Below the pieces are notes generated by a model. It saw nothing but the letters and a program-made list of their open reading frames with translations, made no database searches and was not told where the DNA came from. From contig DAOUFE010000007.1 in NCBI GenBank assembly GCA_034430215.1, positions 62,001 to 126,000 on the forward strand: DNA of 64,000 nucleotides. The letters run 5' to 3'. Source of the DNA: UBA4782 sp034430215. Its GTDB lineage: Bacteria; Chloroflexota; Anaerolineae; Anaerolineales; Anaerolineaceae. Both the position numbers and the translations under genes were made by a program. Positions 8,576 through 16,666 of the stretch are shown here, piece after piece (position 1 is the first letter of the stretch; each line of letters starts with the position of its first letter).

Positions 8576-10279
8576 TTAGTATGGTCCCCAACCTGCCGCG
8601 TCAAAAATCGTTTTGAGGAAATCCAATCGCTCTTCTTCGGTCATTGGGCGTGGTTGCGCGTAATCCTCCAGATAGGAGGTCAGCAGTTCAGATGAAATAA
8701 GTTTCCCATTATAGAATACATATCGGTCAATGAATTCTTTGCGCGTCGCGTGAGGAATAGTGACTGTATCCACCCACATTTGATCAAAGAATAGATTTCC
8801 CAATCCATAATGGATGAAACTATCCTTATAGAATTCCATGATCATAGGATGGTGAGCCTGGCTGCCACTCACAATTACTGCTCCGGCATCAGCGATCCTG
8901 TGGAAATCTCTTTCCTCATATGCTTCGGTAGAATGCCTGTAGGTTTCAAAATACTGATAAGTAAAGATCACCTGATAGCCCAGGTCTTTCAATTCCTTAA
9001 TACGCGACTCAATATAGGGATAATCACAGTTAGCTACACCAGGATTATCGCCTTTCGCCCAGACATATTCAGGCCCAACAGGATTGCAGCCCATGAAAGC
9101 AAGCTTATTCCCATGATGCTCTATCAGTACCGCGTCCTTCGCTTGATCTTCTGTTCGTCCTGCAGCGTAATAAGCCATACCATTTTTTTCATAGAGTGAG
9201 AGTGTGTACTCCAGAGCAGATTTTCCCCAGTCTAGTTGGTGGTTTCCTGTCATATCGATTACATCCGCACCAACGTAGGTTAGCAGGTCAGAATAAGCAG
9301 GTTTGCTACAGAAAACCAGTGGGTAAGGGTCCGATTTTGGATCAGGGCAATTCTCTGCAAATGAAACTTCATTGCTGATATGTGTGATATCTGCCTGTAC
9401 CAGCCAATCAAGGATTTTTTCTGCAGGGTAAGTAACACCATATTTTTCCATTCGTACAGCTGTAGCTCGTACCAGCGCAGTTACACCGGTCATCACTAAG
9501 ACAGTCAGTTTTTCGGGGTCGTAATTAGAAGTCAATGCAGGTAAGGTAATATCAGCTAACTCATTTGCCCGGGTGGATTGAAACCCTTCTTCGATCACCC
9601 AACCAAAAGTTACCTTTAAAGGATATTGATTGAGGTCAAACCGATTGGATATCGGTGATTGCCCATTGAGTGAGATTACTCTCCACTTGGGCTGTAATTC
9701 TTCAAATGGCACAATTGCCAGTACATCTCGCTTTTCCCAGGCTGCGTTTAAAAGGTTCTCTTGGTCTTCGATCACCACATGATTTGTATCAGCTGAACCC
9801 AATACACTTTCTAGAACAGTTTTGGTTTCTCCAGTCACATAGATCAAGAGAGCATTATCATTTGTGCCATTCCAGGTCTGTTGTAATTCCTCAAGAGATT
9901 GCATTTCTATCAATGAAGAAAATGGTGTAACCAGCGCATAGACCCAGACAGAACTTTCTTGCATATCAGTTGTATTGGTTAATAGAATATCTGCTTCTTC
10001 GCTGCTTGATGTGAGCTGTAGACTTGCCGGGATCACAGTCTGCTGTAGTACTTTCCATGGTAAACCAGGATCAATCCATACTTTAATTGGGGGTAAAGCA
10101 GTGGCAGTTGGAGTAGCGGAAGGTACAATCGTACTGACTATGGTAGCAGCATTCGTTGGAAGTGTTGTTAGTGACAATGAAATTTGCTGCCCTACAGTAC
10201 AGGCAGCTATTAAACCTAAAATTATGAAAGAAAGGTATCGATAAAGGATTGCTTTAAATGTGTTCGCCTTGAGTTTCAC
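8576..10279 (-). CDS. CapA-like metallophosphatase-fold lipoprotein
   Basis: The N-terminus has a hydrophobic signal ending in the lipobox LIAAC (Cys near residue 27), so the protein should be anchored outside the membrane. Residues from about 250 onward match the CapA (poly-gamma-glutamate synthesis) family: VLVMTGVTALVR at the start, then SNEVSF, MTGNHQLDWG, SGSQAHHPMIMEF and HYGLGNLFFDQ. The usual G-D of the first motif is changed to G-V-T, which may affect metal binding. The roughly 220-residue N-terminal part is not recognised and is not typical of CapA. No CapB or CapC is nearby, so a capsule-specific function should not be assumed. It is followed 16 bp later by the sulfatase-fold membrane protein. 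Confidence 0.75.
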   Translation of the reverse strand: MKLKANTFKAILYRYLSFIILGLIAACTVGQQISLSLTTLPTNAATIVSTIVPSATPTATALPPIKVWIDPGLPWKVLQQTVIPASLQLTSSSEEADILLTNTTDMQESSVWVYALVTPFSSLIEMQSLEELQQTWNGTNDNALLIYVTGETKTVLESVLGSADTNHVVIEDQENLLNAAWEKRDVLAIVPFEELQPKWRVISLNGQSPISNRFDLNQYPLKVTFGWVIEEGFQSTRANELADITLPALTSNYDPEKLTVLVMTGVTALVRATAVRMEKYGVTYPAEKILDWLVQADITHISNEVSFAENCPDPKSDPYPLVFCSKPAYSDLLTYVGADVIDMTGNHQLDWGKSALEYTLSLYEKNGMAYYAAGRTEDQAKDAVLIEHHGNKLAFMGCNPVGPEYVWAKGDNPGVANCDYPYIESRIKELKDLGYQVIFTYQYFETYRHSTEAYEERDFHRIADAGAVIVSGSQAHHPMIMEFYKDSFIHYGLGNLFFDQMWVDTVTIPHATRKEFIDRYVFYNGKLISSELLTSYLEDYAQPRPMTEEERLDFLKTIFDAAGWGPY

Positions 10280-10342
10280 AAGAATAACTCATTTCTTCTA
10301 TGACAAAGGTTACCGTGATTATACTTCGGATGTTAAGCACAA

Positions 10343-10372
10343 CAACCCTGCCAAGAAAAACTGACAGGGTTG
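10343..10372 (-). terminator. Hairpin downstream of the DUF438 gene
   Basis: An 8-bp perfect stem CAACCCTG / CAGGGTTG (10343-10350 with 10365-10372) lies 20 bp past the stop of the minus-strand DUF438 gene. On the plus strand it is followed by a T-rich run (TTTCTTTTTTTT), but transcription here is from the minus strand, where the following sequence is only weakly U-rich (TTGTGCTT). Confidence 0.5.
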
Positions 10373-10392
10373 CATATGTTTCTTTTTTTTAG

Positions 10393-11604
10393 TTAATCAT
10401 CCAGTAATCTTTTTTCACCTTCTAGTTCTCGAATATGGCTTATCTCTTGCGATACTTCCAACGTTCCACGATATTTCCCATGAGCATCAAACATGGCAAA
10501 ATACCGGATGTTGATATATTTGCCAGCCATCTGGATCCAAAATTCAGCAACTTTCCGTTTACCAGCTTTAAAATCATCCAGGATCTTTTGAACTTTATCC
10601 ACACTGGCAGCTGGATGGCAGTTTTGTACTGCACGTCCAATGATCGCAGGACTTCGAGGGAATAATCTTTCAGGCGTCTGGGAAAAATATCTTACCTTAT
10701 CATTTTCATCGACAAAAGTAATATCTACTGGTAATGTGGTAAGCATAATATTGACTTGTTCTGGGGTTAATTCACCTGAGTCTAACGGTATCATTCCTTC
10801 TACTGCACCTGATGCTGTTTGCATTTCTTCTCCTTTCGTGTCTACCTTTGGCTTCCATTGATTTCCGGGTGTCACCATAAAATATCCGATTTGATTTTCT
10901 TCATTGCGAATGAACATCCAGTCCTCTTCTGTCAACCTTTCCAATGCACCTGGGAAGAGAATCTTTTCTTCCTTATAGATCATCTCCCGCATTTCATTAC
11001 TCAATTCTTTATACAGAGCATCGATTGCTTTTTTGTCAGAGTGCACATCCATCAACATACCAGCCAACTTCTTCATATTTGCCCTGATCTGATCATGAAT
11101 TCCCCACATTACTCTCGATGGTCCATAAAACTGATGTTTTTCAAGGTATGGAAAGAGCTGATTTTCCTTTCGCTCATAATGCCGTATGAATTCAAAAAGC
11201 CGGTTGATCTGCTGTCGTAGTACCTGAAGCGCTGCACTATCCCCTTTTGAAATGTAATTTTCTACTGTGATATCCATTTCATCTAAAATACGAGATAGCA
11301 CCTGGTTCTCAGTTCTATATGTGAACACAGGATGACCGGGAATGGATTCTGGTTGAATTTCATGATCCAGGCTTTCACGAAAAGCAGCTACATGCACATC
11401 ACACAATCGCTGTACTTCTTCTACAGGCAACCCCTCTTGAATAAGCTGTTGTTCTACAGCAGCGATATCAGAAGAAGAAGCTGTTTTTAACAATTCACCA
11501 AATTCGGTTTTTACATCTTCAACACTTTTTCCGTGATGCAGTTGGTTAATGATGTTCTTAATGATCTCTTTTCTTTTTTCAGTGTTATTAATATACTCAC
11601 TCAT
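10393..11604 (-). CDS. DUF438 / hemerythrin-like / PAS domain protein
   Basis: Residues 1-85 match DUF438 (a helical domain with LHHGKSVEDVKTEFGELL and IAAVEQQLIQEGLPVEEVQRLCDVH). Residues about 90-240 form a hemerythrin-like HHE bundle with candidate iron ligands in GHPVFTY, IRHYERKENQLFPYLEKH, WGIHDQIR and YKEEKILFP. The last 120 residues form a PAS-like domain (ITFVDENDKVRYFS). Proteins of this layout occur in anaerobes beside Fnr-type regulators and are thought to sense or scavenge NO or O2 at a di-iron site. It follows the ferredoxin gene with 38 bp between them, which fits a shared transcript with the Crp/Fnr gene. The exact ligand is unproven. Confidence 0.88.
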   Translation of the reverse strand: MSEYINNTEKRKEIIKNIINQLHHGKSVEDVKTEFGELLKTASSSDIAAVEQQLIQEGLPVEEVQRLCDVHVAAFRESLDHEIQPESIPGHPVFTYRTENQVLSRILDEMDITVENYISKGDSAALQVLRQQINRLFEFIRHYERKENQLFPYLEKHQFYGPSRVMWGIHDQIRANMKKLAGMLMDVHSDKKAIDALYKELSNEMREMIYKEEKILFPGALERLTEEDWMFIRNEENQIGYFMVTPGNQWKPKVDTKGEEMQTASGAVEGMIPLDSGELTPEQVNIMLTTLPVDITFVDENDKVRYFSQTPERLFPRSPAIIGRAVQNCHPAASVDKVQKILDDFKAGKRKVAEFWIQMAGKYINIRYFAMFDAHGKYRGTLEVSQEISHIRELEGEKRLLDD

Positions 11605-11642
11605 AATAACCTCCTCAACAGAACATTCGATATCTCACAGGG

Positions 11643-11858
11643 TCAGATGTCTCCCCAACTGATTTCCAATTCATTTCGGATGGCACCGGTTGGGCATACT
11701 AACTCACATTCTGCACAATCAGTACATACTTCTGGTTTGATAATTTTCACACAGGTCTCCCCTTTGGCGAGAACTCCTTCAGGGCAGGCATCAATACAAG
11801 CGCCACAGTTGGTGCAGAGAGAGAGATCTATTATTGGCATATCATATTCATTACACAT
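11643..11858 (-). CDS. Two-[4Fe-4S] ferredoxin
   Basis: A 71-residue ferredoxin with two complete cluster motifs, CTNCGACIDACPEG and CTDCAECELVCPTGA. It would carry low-potential electrons in the cytoplasm. The start is ATG 11858, or ATG 11840 (MPIIDLSLC), which would give a core of 65 residues. Neither has a strong ribosome binding site. It lies between a Crp/Fnr regulator and a DUF438/hemerythrin protein on the same strand. This suggests it supplies electrons to the di-iron protein, for example for reductive detoxification of NO or O2. That is inference from position. Confidence 0.92.
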   Translation of the reverse strand: MCNEYDMPIIDLSLCTNCGACIDACPEGVLAKGETCVKIIKPEVCTDCAECELVCPTGAIRNELEISWGDI

Positions 11859-11910
11859 AATTTATTATCCCGTGTAGCCTTAATATACATCATGATTTTA
11901 TTAATTACTA

Positions 11911-11922
11911 CGACTTTTGTCG
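11911..11922. promoter_or_regulatory. Short inverted repeat upstream of the ferredoxin gene
   Basis: CGAC-TTTT-GTCG lies 53 bp before the ferredoxin start, in the 89-bp gap after the Crp/Fnr gene. The gap is large enough for a promoter. The repeat could be an operator, but it does not match the classical Fnr box TTGAT-N4-ATCAA. Confidence 0.3.
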
Positions 11923-11947
11923 CATTTGTCTTTTTATTTGTTGTACT

Positions 11948-12610
11948 TCAGGAATTTGCTTCTGCTTCTAACCTTGCTCGATCAAGCAGGATCACTTTTC
12001 GACCTTCTCGATGGATGTACCCCTCTACTTCAAAAATCTTTAATAATCGCCCCACAACATCCCGAACGGTACCAATTTCTTGAGCAATTTCATCTTGAGT
12101 ATATTTCGGCTCACCTTTTCCTTTTCCTGCCTGCAATATCAAGAATTGCGCCAACCTTGCCCGAACCGAGTGCAATGAGAGATCTTCCACCATTGCTGTC
12201 ATTTTTTGCAGGCGGCGAGCCAATACCTGCATCATAGCAAAAGAAAACTCCGGGCAGGTTTCCAAAAGATGGAAAAAGCCATCTTTAGGGATACACAACA
12301 ATCTGGTTTGCCCCACTGCTTCTACATTGGATTGGTTTTGGGTTTGTTCTATCAATAAAGGAACAATATTGAATACATCTCCTTGAAACAACCGTGTAAG
12401 TATTTGCTGTCGGCCGTCAGGAGTTGTACGGTATGTTTTCACTTCACCTTCAAGAATAATATATATTGCTGTTGCTTCTTCTGATTCAAGGAAGATCAAT
12501 CTGCCATTTGGATATTCCAGCTCAGATGAAATATTTTTTATCCCTTGAAGCGTCGTAGGTGAAAAGGAGGCAAATATAGGAAGTTGAGGATAAGGAAAAA
12601 TTTTTTTCAT
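11948..12610 (-). CDS. Crp/Fnr-family transcription regulator
   Basis: The start is taken as ATG 12610 (MKKIFPYPQL); TTG 12619 is possible but less likely. Residues 10-120 form a cyclic-nucleotide-binding-type beta barrel (IYIILEGEVKTYRTTPDGRQQILTRLFQGDVFN). Residues 145-220 form a Crp-type winged helix (YTQDEIAQEIGTVRDVVGRLLKIFEVEGYI). There is no N-terminal cysteine cluster, so it is not an oxygen-sensing Fnr of the E. coli type. The recognition helix sequence TVRDVVGRLL resembles Dnr-like members that respond to NO through haem. It leads a same-strand set with ferredoxin and DUF438/hemerythrin genes and is divergent from the LacI gene. Confidence 0.88.
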   Translation of the reverse strand: MKKIFPYPQLPIFASFSPTTLQGIKNISSELEYPNGRLIFLESEEATAIYIILEGEVKTYRTTPDGRQQILTRLFQGDVFNIVPLLIEQTQNQSNVEAVGQTRLLCIPKDGFFHLLETCPEFSFAMMQVLARRLQKMTAMVEDLSLHSVRARLAQFLILQAGKGKGEPKYTQDEIAQEIGTVRDVVGRLLKIFEVEGYIHREGRKVILLDRARLEAEANS

Positions 12611-12709
12611 TTCCGTCAAACGTTGTATAATTCTACCGATTTATAACCAATAACTTACCGCTCTAAGTCTGTTTTTTTGATATTTGTAAAGTTTTCAGTA
12701 AGAACATTA

Positions 12710-12740
12710 TATAATACATAATCAAGCCAAAACGTTTTGG
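12710..12740 (+). promoter_or_regulatory. -10 box and LacI-type operator before the LacI/B12/opine operon
   Basis: A TATAAT box at 12710-12715 is followed by the perfect 14-bp palindrome CCAAAACGTTTTGG at 12727-12740, 16 bp before the regulator ATG. The central CG and AAAACGTTTT core are typical of LacI/GalR-family operators. The site overlaps the expected transcription start, so repression and autoregulation by the adjacent LacI protein are likely. No good -35 box at 16-18 bp spacing was found. Confidence 0.82.
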
Positions 12741-12756
12741 AGTTCCGTTCATAATT

Positions 12757-13785
12757 ATGAAACCAGTTTCTATTCGAGATATCGCACGGCAATTAAATCT
12801 TTCAATTACAACTGTTTCTCGGGCTTTGGATGGGTATCCAGATGTGTCCAATCGCACAAGGTTACGAGTTCTAGAAACCGCCTCACAAATGGGCTACGTA
12901 CCCAACCAGGCTGCCAGGCAGCTTCGCCGTAAAAAAACCGATGTGATTGGATTTGTTTTGGCAACTGCCCAACCAAAATTTTCCGATCCCATTTATTCAG
13001 AATTCCTTTCAGGTTTGGCAGATGAAGCCACCACGGTTGGTATGGATCTTAGAATTTCCATCGCCCCTCCCGATACCGATGAGGAAAAAAATATCTATAA
13101 GCGTTGGTCACGTTCTCATGAAGTAGATGGGATTATCCTCAGCCATGTTCGAGTCCATGATTGGCGTGTGCGTTTCTTGCAAGATGAAGCATTACCTTTC
13201 GCTGGTTTCGATAAAAGCGATGACAATATCGATTACCCCCATTGTGCTTCAACGAATGAGCAAGCAATGCAGCAAATCGTTACACACCTTGCTCAGGCAG
13301 GTTACAAACGGATTGCCTTTATCGGGGGACCAGAGAATTATGTATCCCATCAAACCCGATATGCAGGTTTTATGAAAGGGTTGGAATATACAAAACTCCC
13401 AGTAAATCCCTCTTACTTTGTAAATGGTGACCTTTCATCGAGTTCAGGATATATATTAACCAAATCACTCATTGAGCTTGATCCTGCACCAGATGCAATT
13501 GTCTGTATCAATGATCAAACTGCCTTTGGAGTATTGCATGCGCTTCATGAAAAGAAAATAATACCAGGAAAAGATATTGCAGTAACCGGTTTTGGTGGTG
13601 TTCAGGAATCAAAATATTGCTCTCCTCCTCTCACAACAATAGATATCCCAATTTACGATATCACTCGTCAGTTGGTTCGAACCCTTCTGGGTGTTATTCG
13701 AAAAGAAGAAAATATTGATTATTGCATACCGGCAAATCCACAACTTATAATAAGAGAAACCACAAATAAGGAGACCTCTCCATGA
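12757..13785 (+). CDS. LacI/GalR-family transcription regulator
   Basis: A 342-residue repressor. Residues 4-50 form the LacI helix-turn-helix and hinge (VSIRDIARQLNLSITTVSRALDG, then VLETASQMGYVPNQAARQL). Residues 60-335 form a periplasmic-binding-protein-like effector domain (IGFVLATAQPKFSDPIYSEF, GIILSHVRVHDWRV, RIAFIGGP, DAIVCINDQTAFGVLHAL, IAVTGFGG). The 3' end overlaps the cobalamin-enzyme gene by 4 bp (ATGA), so regulator and enzyme are translated together. A perfect operator palindrome lies just upstream. The effector is unknown. LacI relatives usually bind sugars or related small metabolites, which would be informative for the operon substrate. Confidence 0.93.
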   Translation: MKPVSIRDIARQLNLSITTVSRALDGYPDVSNRTRLRVLETASQMGYVPNQAARQLRRKKTDVIGFVLATAQPKFSDPIYSEFLSGLADEATTVGMDLRISIAPPDTDEEKNIYKRWSRSHEVDGIILSHVRVHDWRVRFLQDEALPFAGFDKSDDNIDYPHCASTNEQAMQQIVTHLAQAGYKRIAFIGGPENYVSHQTRYAGFMKGLEYTKLPVNPSYFVNGDLSSSSGYILTKSLIELDPAPDAIVCINDQTAFGVLHALHEKKIIPGKDIAVTGFGGVQESKYCSPPLTTIDIPIYDITRQLVRTLLGVIRKEENIDYCIPANPQLIIRETTNKETSP

Positions 13786-15410
13786 AGACAGTGATAGCAG
13801 CAGCGCTGGGTGAATGCGTTCATGTTGCGGGAATCACCCACTTCCTTCGTCTGGCGGAACAGGCAGGCTGGCGAACCGTTTTTCTCGGACCAGCAGTTCC
13901 CATCAGTGAAGTGTTGGATGCTGCTATCCGAGAAAATGCAGAATTAGTTGGCGTCTCTTACCGGTTGACCCCTGAAACAGGTGAACGTCTGTTGGGTGAA
14001 CTTGCAGAATCAGCCGATGAACTCCGTGAAAAAGGGGTACGGTTTGTCTTTGGCGGCACCCCACCTGTGGCTGAAAAAGCAACCAGGTTAGGTTTTTTTG
14101 ATGGAGTTTATGATGGTAGCCAGCCAGCAGAAGAATTGCTGGCATATTTAAAAGGGGAACGTTACAAGACAGACCGGTCACAACACTATCCCACTTCAGC
14201 CATCGATCGAATAAATTGGAAATCACCTTATCCCATCCTGCGACATCATTTTGGATTACCCGATTTTGAAGCAACCCGTACGGGTATCAAAGCAATCGCT
14301 GAAGCTCAAGTGTTGGATGTCATTTCTCTGGGTGTTGATCAGGATTCACAGGAGAATTTTTTTCACCCCGAAAGGCAGGATCCCCGCAAACGAGGCGCGG
14401 GCGGTGTACCTGTACGCACCCTTCAAGATTTTCGTGATCTATATGCTGCCAGCCAGCATGGGAATCATCCGTTATTACGCACCTATTCGGGCACGGATGA
14501 TTTTATACGGATGGCAGAAGTTTTTACAGAGACCATCCATAATGCCTGGTGTGCAATCCCTCTTTTCTGGTTTAATCGCATGGATGGACGAGGTCCCTGG
14601 GATTTGCAGGGATCGATCCAACAGCATCAAGAAGTCATGGCGTGGTATGGTGAGCGGAACATTCCAGTGGAGTTGAACGAACCGCATCATTGGGGAATGC
14701 GCGACTCTTCTGATGTTGTATTTCTCGTCTCAGCTTACCTTTCAGCCTATAACGCCCGCGCTTTTGGGGTTAAAGACTATATTGCTCAAATGATGTTCAA
14801 CAGTCCGCCTGGTTTATCTGATCAGATGGACCTTGCTAAGATGCTTGCTATTATCGAGATGATCTCTCCTCTCCAATCACCCGATTTCCGTATTTGGAAG
14901 CAAACTCGTACCGGATTGTTGAGTTACCCCCTCAACCTGGCTGAAGCCAGAGCGCATCTGGCTACCAGTATTTATTTACAGATGAGCATGCGTCCTCATA
15001 TTATTCATATCGTGGGGTTTACCGAAGCTGATCATGCCGCAACTGCCAGTGAAGTCATCGAAGCGGGGTATATGGCTCGCCGAGCGATTGAAAATGCGTT
15101 TTCAACACAACCAGATATGCTGCATGACCCAGCTATCCAGCAAAGAAAAATTCACCTGATAGAAGAAGCGCAAGTTACTTTAAATGCAATCCGAGCTCTT
15201 TCTGGAACTCCAGGCATCGACCCATTGACTGACCCAGTTGTATTAACAAAAGCCGTTACTTCGGGTATCATGGATGCACCGCAGTTAAAAAATAATCCGT
15301 ATGGGCGGGGAATTGCTCGTACAAGCATTATTGATGGTGCATGTGATGCTGTTGATCACTTTGGTAAATCCCTTTCAGAGATCGATCGAATTCGTTTACT
15401 AAATATATAG
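13782..15410 (+). CDS. Cobalamin-binding enzyme, mutase-like, function unassigned
   Basis: A 542-residue protein. Residues 1-130 read as a B12-binding fold: GECVHVAGITHF keeps the His14 and Gly17 of DxHxxG but has Cys where Asp is expected. It is followed by an SxxL element (VGVSYRL) and the glycine turn VRFVFGGTPP. The remaining 400 residues look like a barrel domain with blocks such as SLGVDQDSQENFFHP, RTYSGTDDF, ELNEPHHWGMRD and HIVGFTEADHAA. The order of B12 domain first and catalytic domain second is the reverse of most carbon-skeleton mutases. It may be a radical mutase or aminomutase or a corrinoid methyl carrier. I do not recognise a characterised family. It lies between the LacI gene and an opine-dehydrogenase gene 10 bp downstream. 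Confidence 0.68.
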   Translation: MKTVIAAALGECVHVAGITHFLRLAEQAGWRTVFLGPAVPISEVLDAAIRENAELVGVSYRLTPETGERLLGELAESADELREKGVRFVFGGTPPVAEKATRLGFFDGVYDGSQPAEELLAYLKGERYKTDRSQHYPTSAIDRINWKSPYPILRHHFGLPDFEATRTGIKAIAEAQVLDVISLGVDQDSQENFFHPERQDPRKRGAGGVPVRTLQDFRDLYAASQHGNHPLLRTYSGTDDFIRMAEVFTETIHNAWCAIPLFWFNRMDGRGPWDLQGSIQQHQEVMAWYGERNIPVELNEPHHWGMRDSSDVVFLVSAYLSAYNARAFGVKDYIAQMMFNSPPGLSDQMDLAKMLAIIEMISPLQSPDFRIWKQTRTGLLSYPLNLAEARAHLATSIYLQMSMRPHIIHIVGFTEADHAATASEVIEAGYMARRAIENAFSTQPDMLHDPAIQQRKIHLIEEAQVTLNAIRALSGTPGIDPLTDPVVLTKAVTSGIMDAPQLKNNPYGRGIARTSIIDGACDAVDHFGKSLSEIDRIRLLNI

Positions 15411-15419
15411 GAGGTCCCC

Positions 15420-16535
15420 ATGAATGAACCCCAAAGAATTACCGTGATCGGTGCAGGTCATGGCGGTAAAGCTATGGCAGCACATCTTGCCTTACTCGGT
15501 CGGGAAATAACCCTTTTCAACCGAACCTTCGAACATATACGCATCATTGAAGAACGCGGTGGAATTGACCTTGAAAGTTATGAGGGTGGACCTAGAGGTT
15601 TTGCTCGAATCAAGAAAGTGACTGCTGATATGGGAGAAGCATTGAAGGGAGCACAAATGATCATGGTGGTTGTTCCCTCTTCTGCTCATGCAGATATTGC
15701 CAGGTTGTGTGCTCCGCATCTGGAAGATGGGCAAATTATTGTCCTTCATCCTGGGCGTACCTGTGGTTGTATTGAATTCGATAATGTACTACGGCAAAAT
15801 AACAGCAAGGCACAGATCATTCTGGCTGAAACGGAGACTTTTCTCTATGCCAGCCGGTCAGATGGTCCAGCCCAGGCTCGCATTTTCCGGATAAAAGAAG
15901 CAGTGCCATTGGCAGCTCTGCCTGCCGTTCACAACAAGGAAGTGTTGACGGCTATTCGAAGTGTATTTCCTCAATTTATCGATGGGGTTGATACCTTACA
16001 TACTGGACTGAATAACATGGGTGCGATCTTCCACCCTGCTATTACGATCTTAAATGCTGGAAGAATCGAATCTACACACGGAGATTTTGAATATTATATT
16101 GATGGCGTAACCCCTTCAATTGCTCGTGTATTAGAAGCACTAGATCGTGAACGGGTTACTGTGGCTGCCGCATTAGGGATCAGAGCCCGTACAGCCATGG
16201 AATGGTTGACACTGGCATACAATGTTTCAGGAGAAGACTTGCACGAAGCCATCCATAATCAATCCGGTTATTATGGCATTAAAGCACCTGCAACTATGAA
16301 CCATCGCTATATCTTTGAGGATGTTCCCATGAGTCTGGTACCTATTGCCGAGTTGGGAAAACGTTATGGTGTTTCTGTAAATGCGATAGACAGTATGATC
16401 CGCCTGGGCTGCATCATTCACCGGACTGATTATTGGCGTAAGGGACGGACAGTGGATAAATTGGGTATTCAAGGATTGAGTGTTTCCGAACTCAGCAGAT
16501 ATGTAAAAGAAGGCTGGCAAACCACTCAAGAATAA
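15420..16535 (+). CDS. NAD(P)-dependent opine (octopine/nopaline) dehydrogenase family protein
   Basis: A 371-residue enzyme. The N-terminus ITVIGAGHGGKAMAAHLALLG is a Rossmann NAD(P) site, and MIMVVVPSSAHADIARLCAPHL follows the pattern of the family. The C-terminal half (residues 190-350) with THGDFEYYIDGVTPSIARVLEALDRER matches the octopine/nopaline dehydrogenase catalytic domain. Such enzymes oxidise secondary amines formed from an amino acid and a 2-oxo acid, or form them in reverse. A strong AGGAGG site (15410-15415) precedes the ATG. It closes the LacI-B12-opine operon, and a strong hairpin follows at 16573. The substrate cannot be inferred from sequence alone. Confidence 0.87.
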   Translation: MNEPQRITVIGAGHGGKAMAAHLALLGREITLFNRTFEHIRIIEERGGIDLESYEGGPRGFARIKKVTADMGEALKGAQMIMVVVPSSAHADIARLCAPHLEDGQIIVLHPGRTCGCIEFDNVLRQNNSKAQIILAETETFLYASRSDGPAQARIFRIKEAVPLAALPAVHNKEVLTAIRSVFPQFIDGVDTLHTGLNNMGAIFHPAITILNAGRIESTHGDFEYYIDGVTPSIARVLEALDRERVTVAAALGIRARTAMEWLTLAYNVSGEDLHEAIHNQSGYYGIKAPATMNHRYIFEDVPMSLVPIAELGKRYGVSVNAIDSMIRLGCIIHRTDYWRKGRTVDKLGIQGLSVSELSRYVKEGWQTTQE

Positions 16536-16572
16536 TCACTGGAAATCGGCACAAAGTTTCAAATATATTGCT

Positions 16573-16604
16573 CCTCGCCTAAAATCGTCAGATTTTGGGG
16601 GAGG
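16573..16604 (+). terminator. Strong hairpin ending the LacI/B12/opine operon
   Basis: A 14-bp stem with one mismatch and one G-U pair (CCTCGCCTAAAATC with GATTTTGGGGGAGG) and a 4-base loop GTCA lies 38 bp after the opine dehydrogenase stop. No U-run follows immediately, so it may act with Rho or as a 3' stabiliser. Confidence 0.65.
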
Positions 16605-16666
16605 TTGACAAGGGGCAGATTCTTAGTTCGTTTTTATCCACTGAAGCAATGGAGTAAAATTACCTT

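Noticed and set aside
7021..8604. Start of the sulfatase-fold gene at 8604
   Set aside because: It would overlap the upstream CapA-like gene by 29 bp and adds a non-membrane peptide. ATG 8559 begins the expected hydrophobic N-terminus.
16605..16633. TTGACA at 16605 as a -35 box of a promoter for the nucleotidyltransferase gene
   Set aside because: No acceptable -10 box lies at 16-18 bp. The TTGACA directly follows the terminator stem and may be fortuitous.
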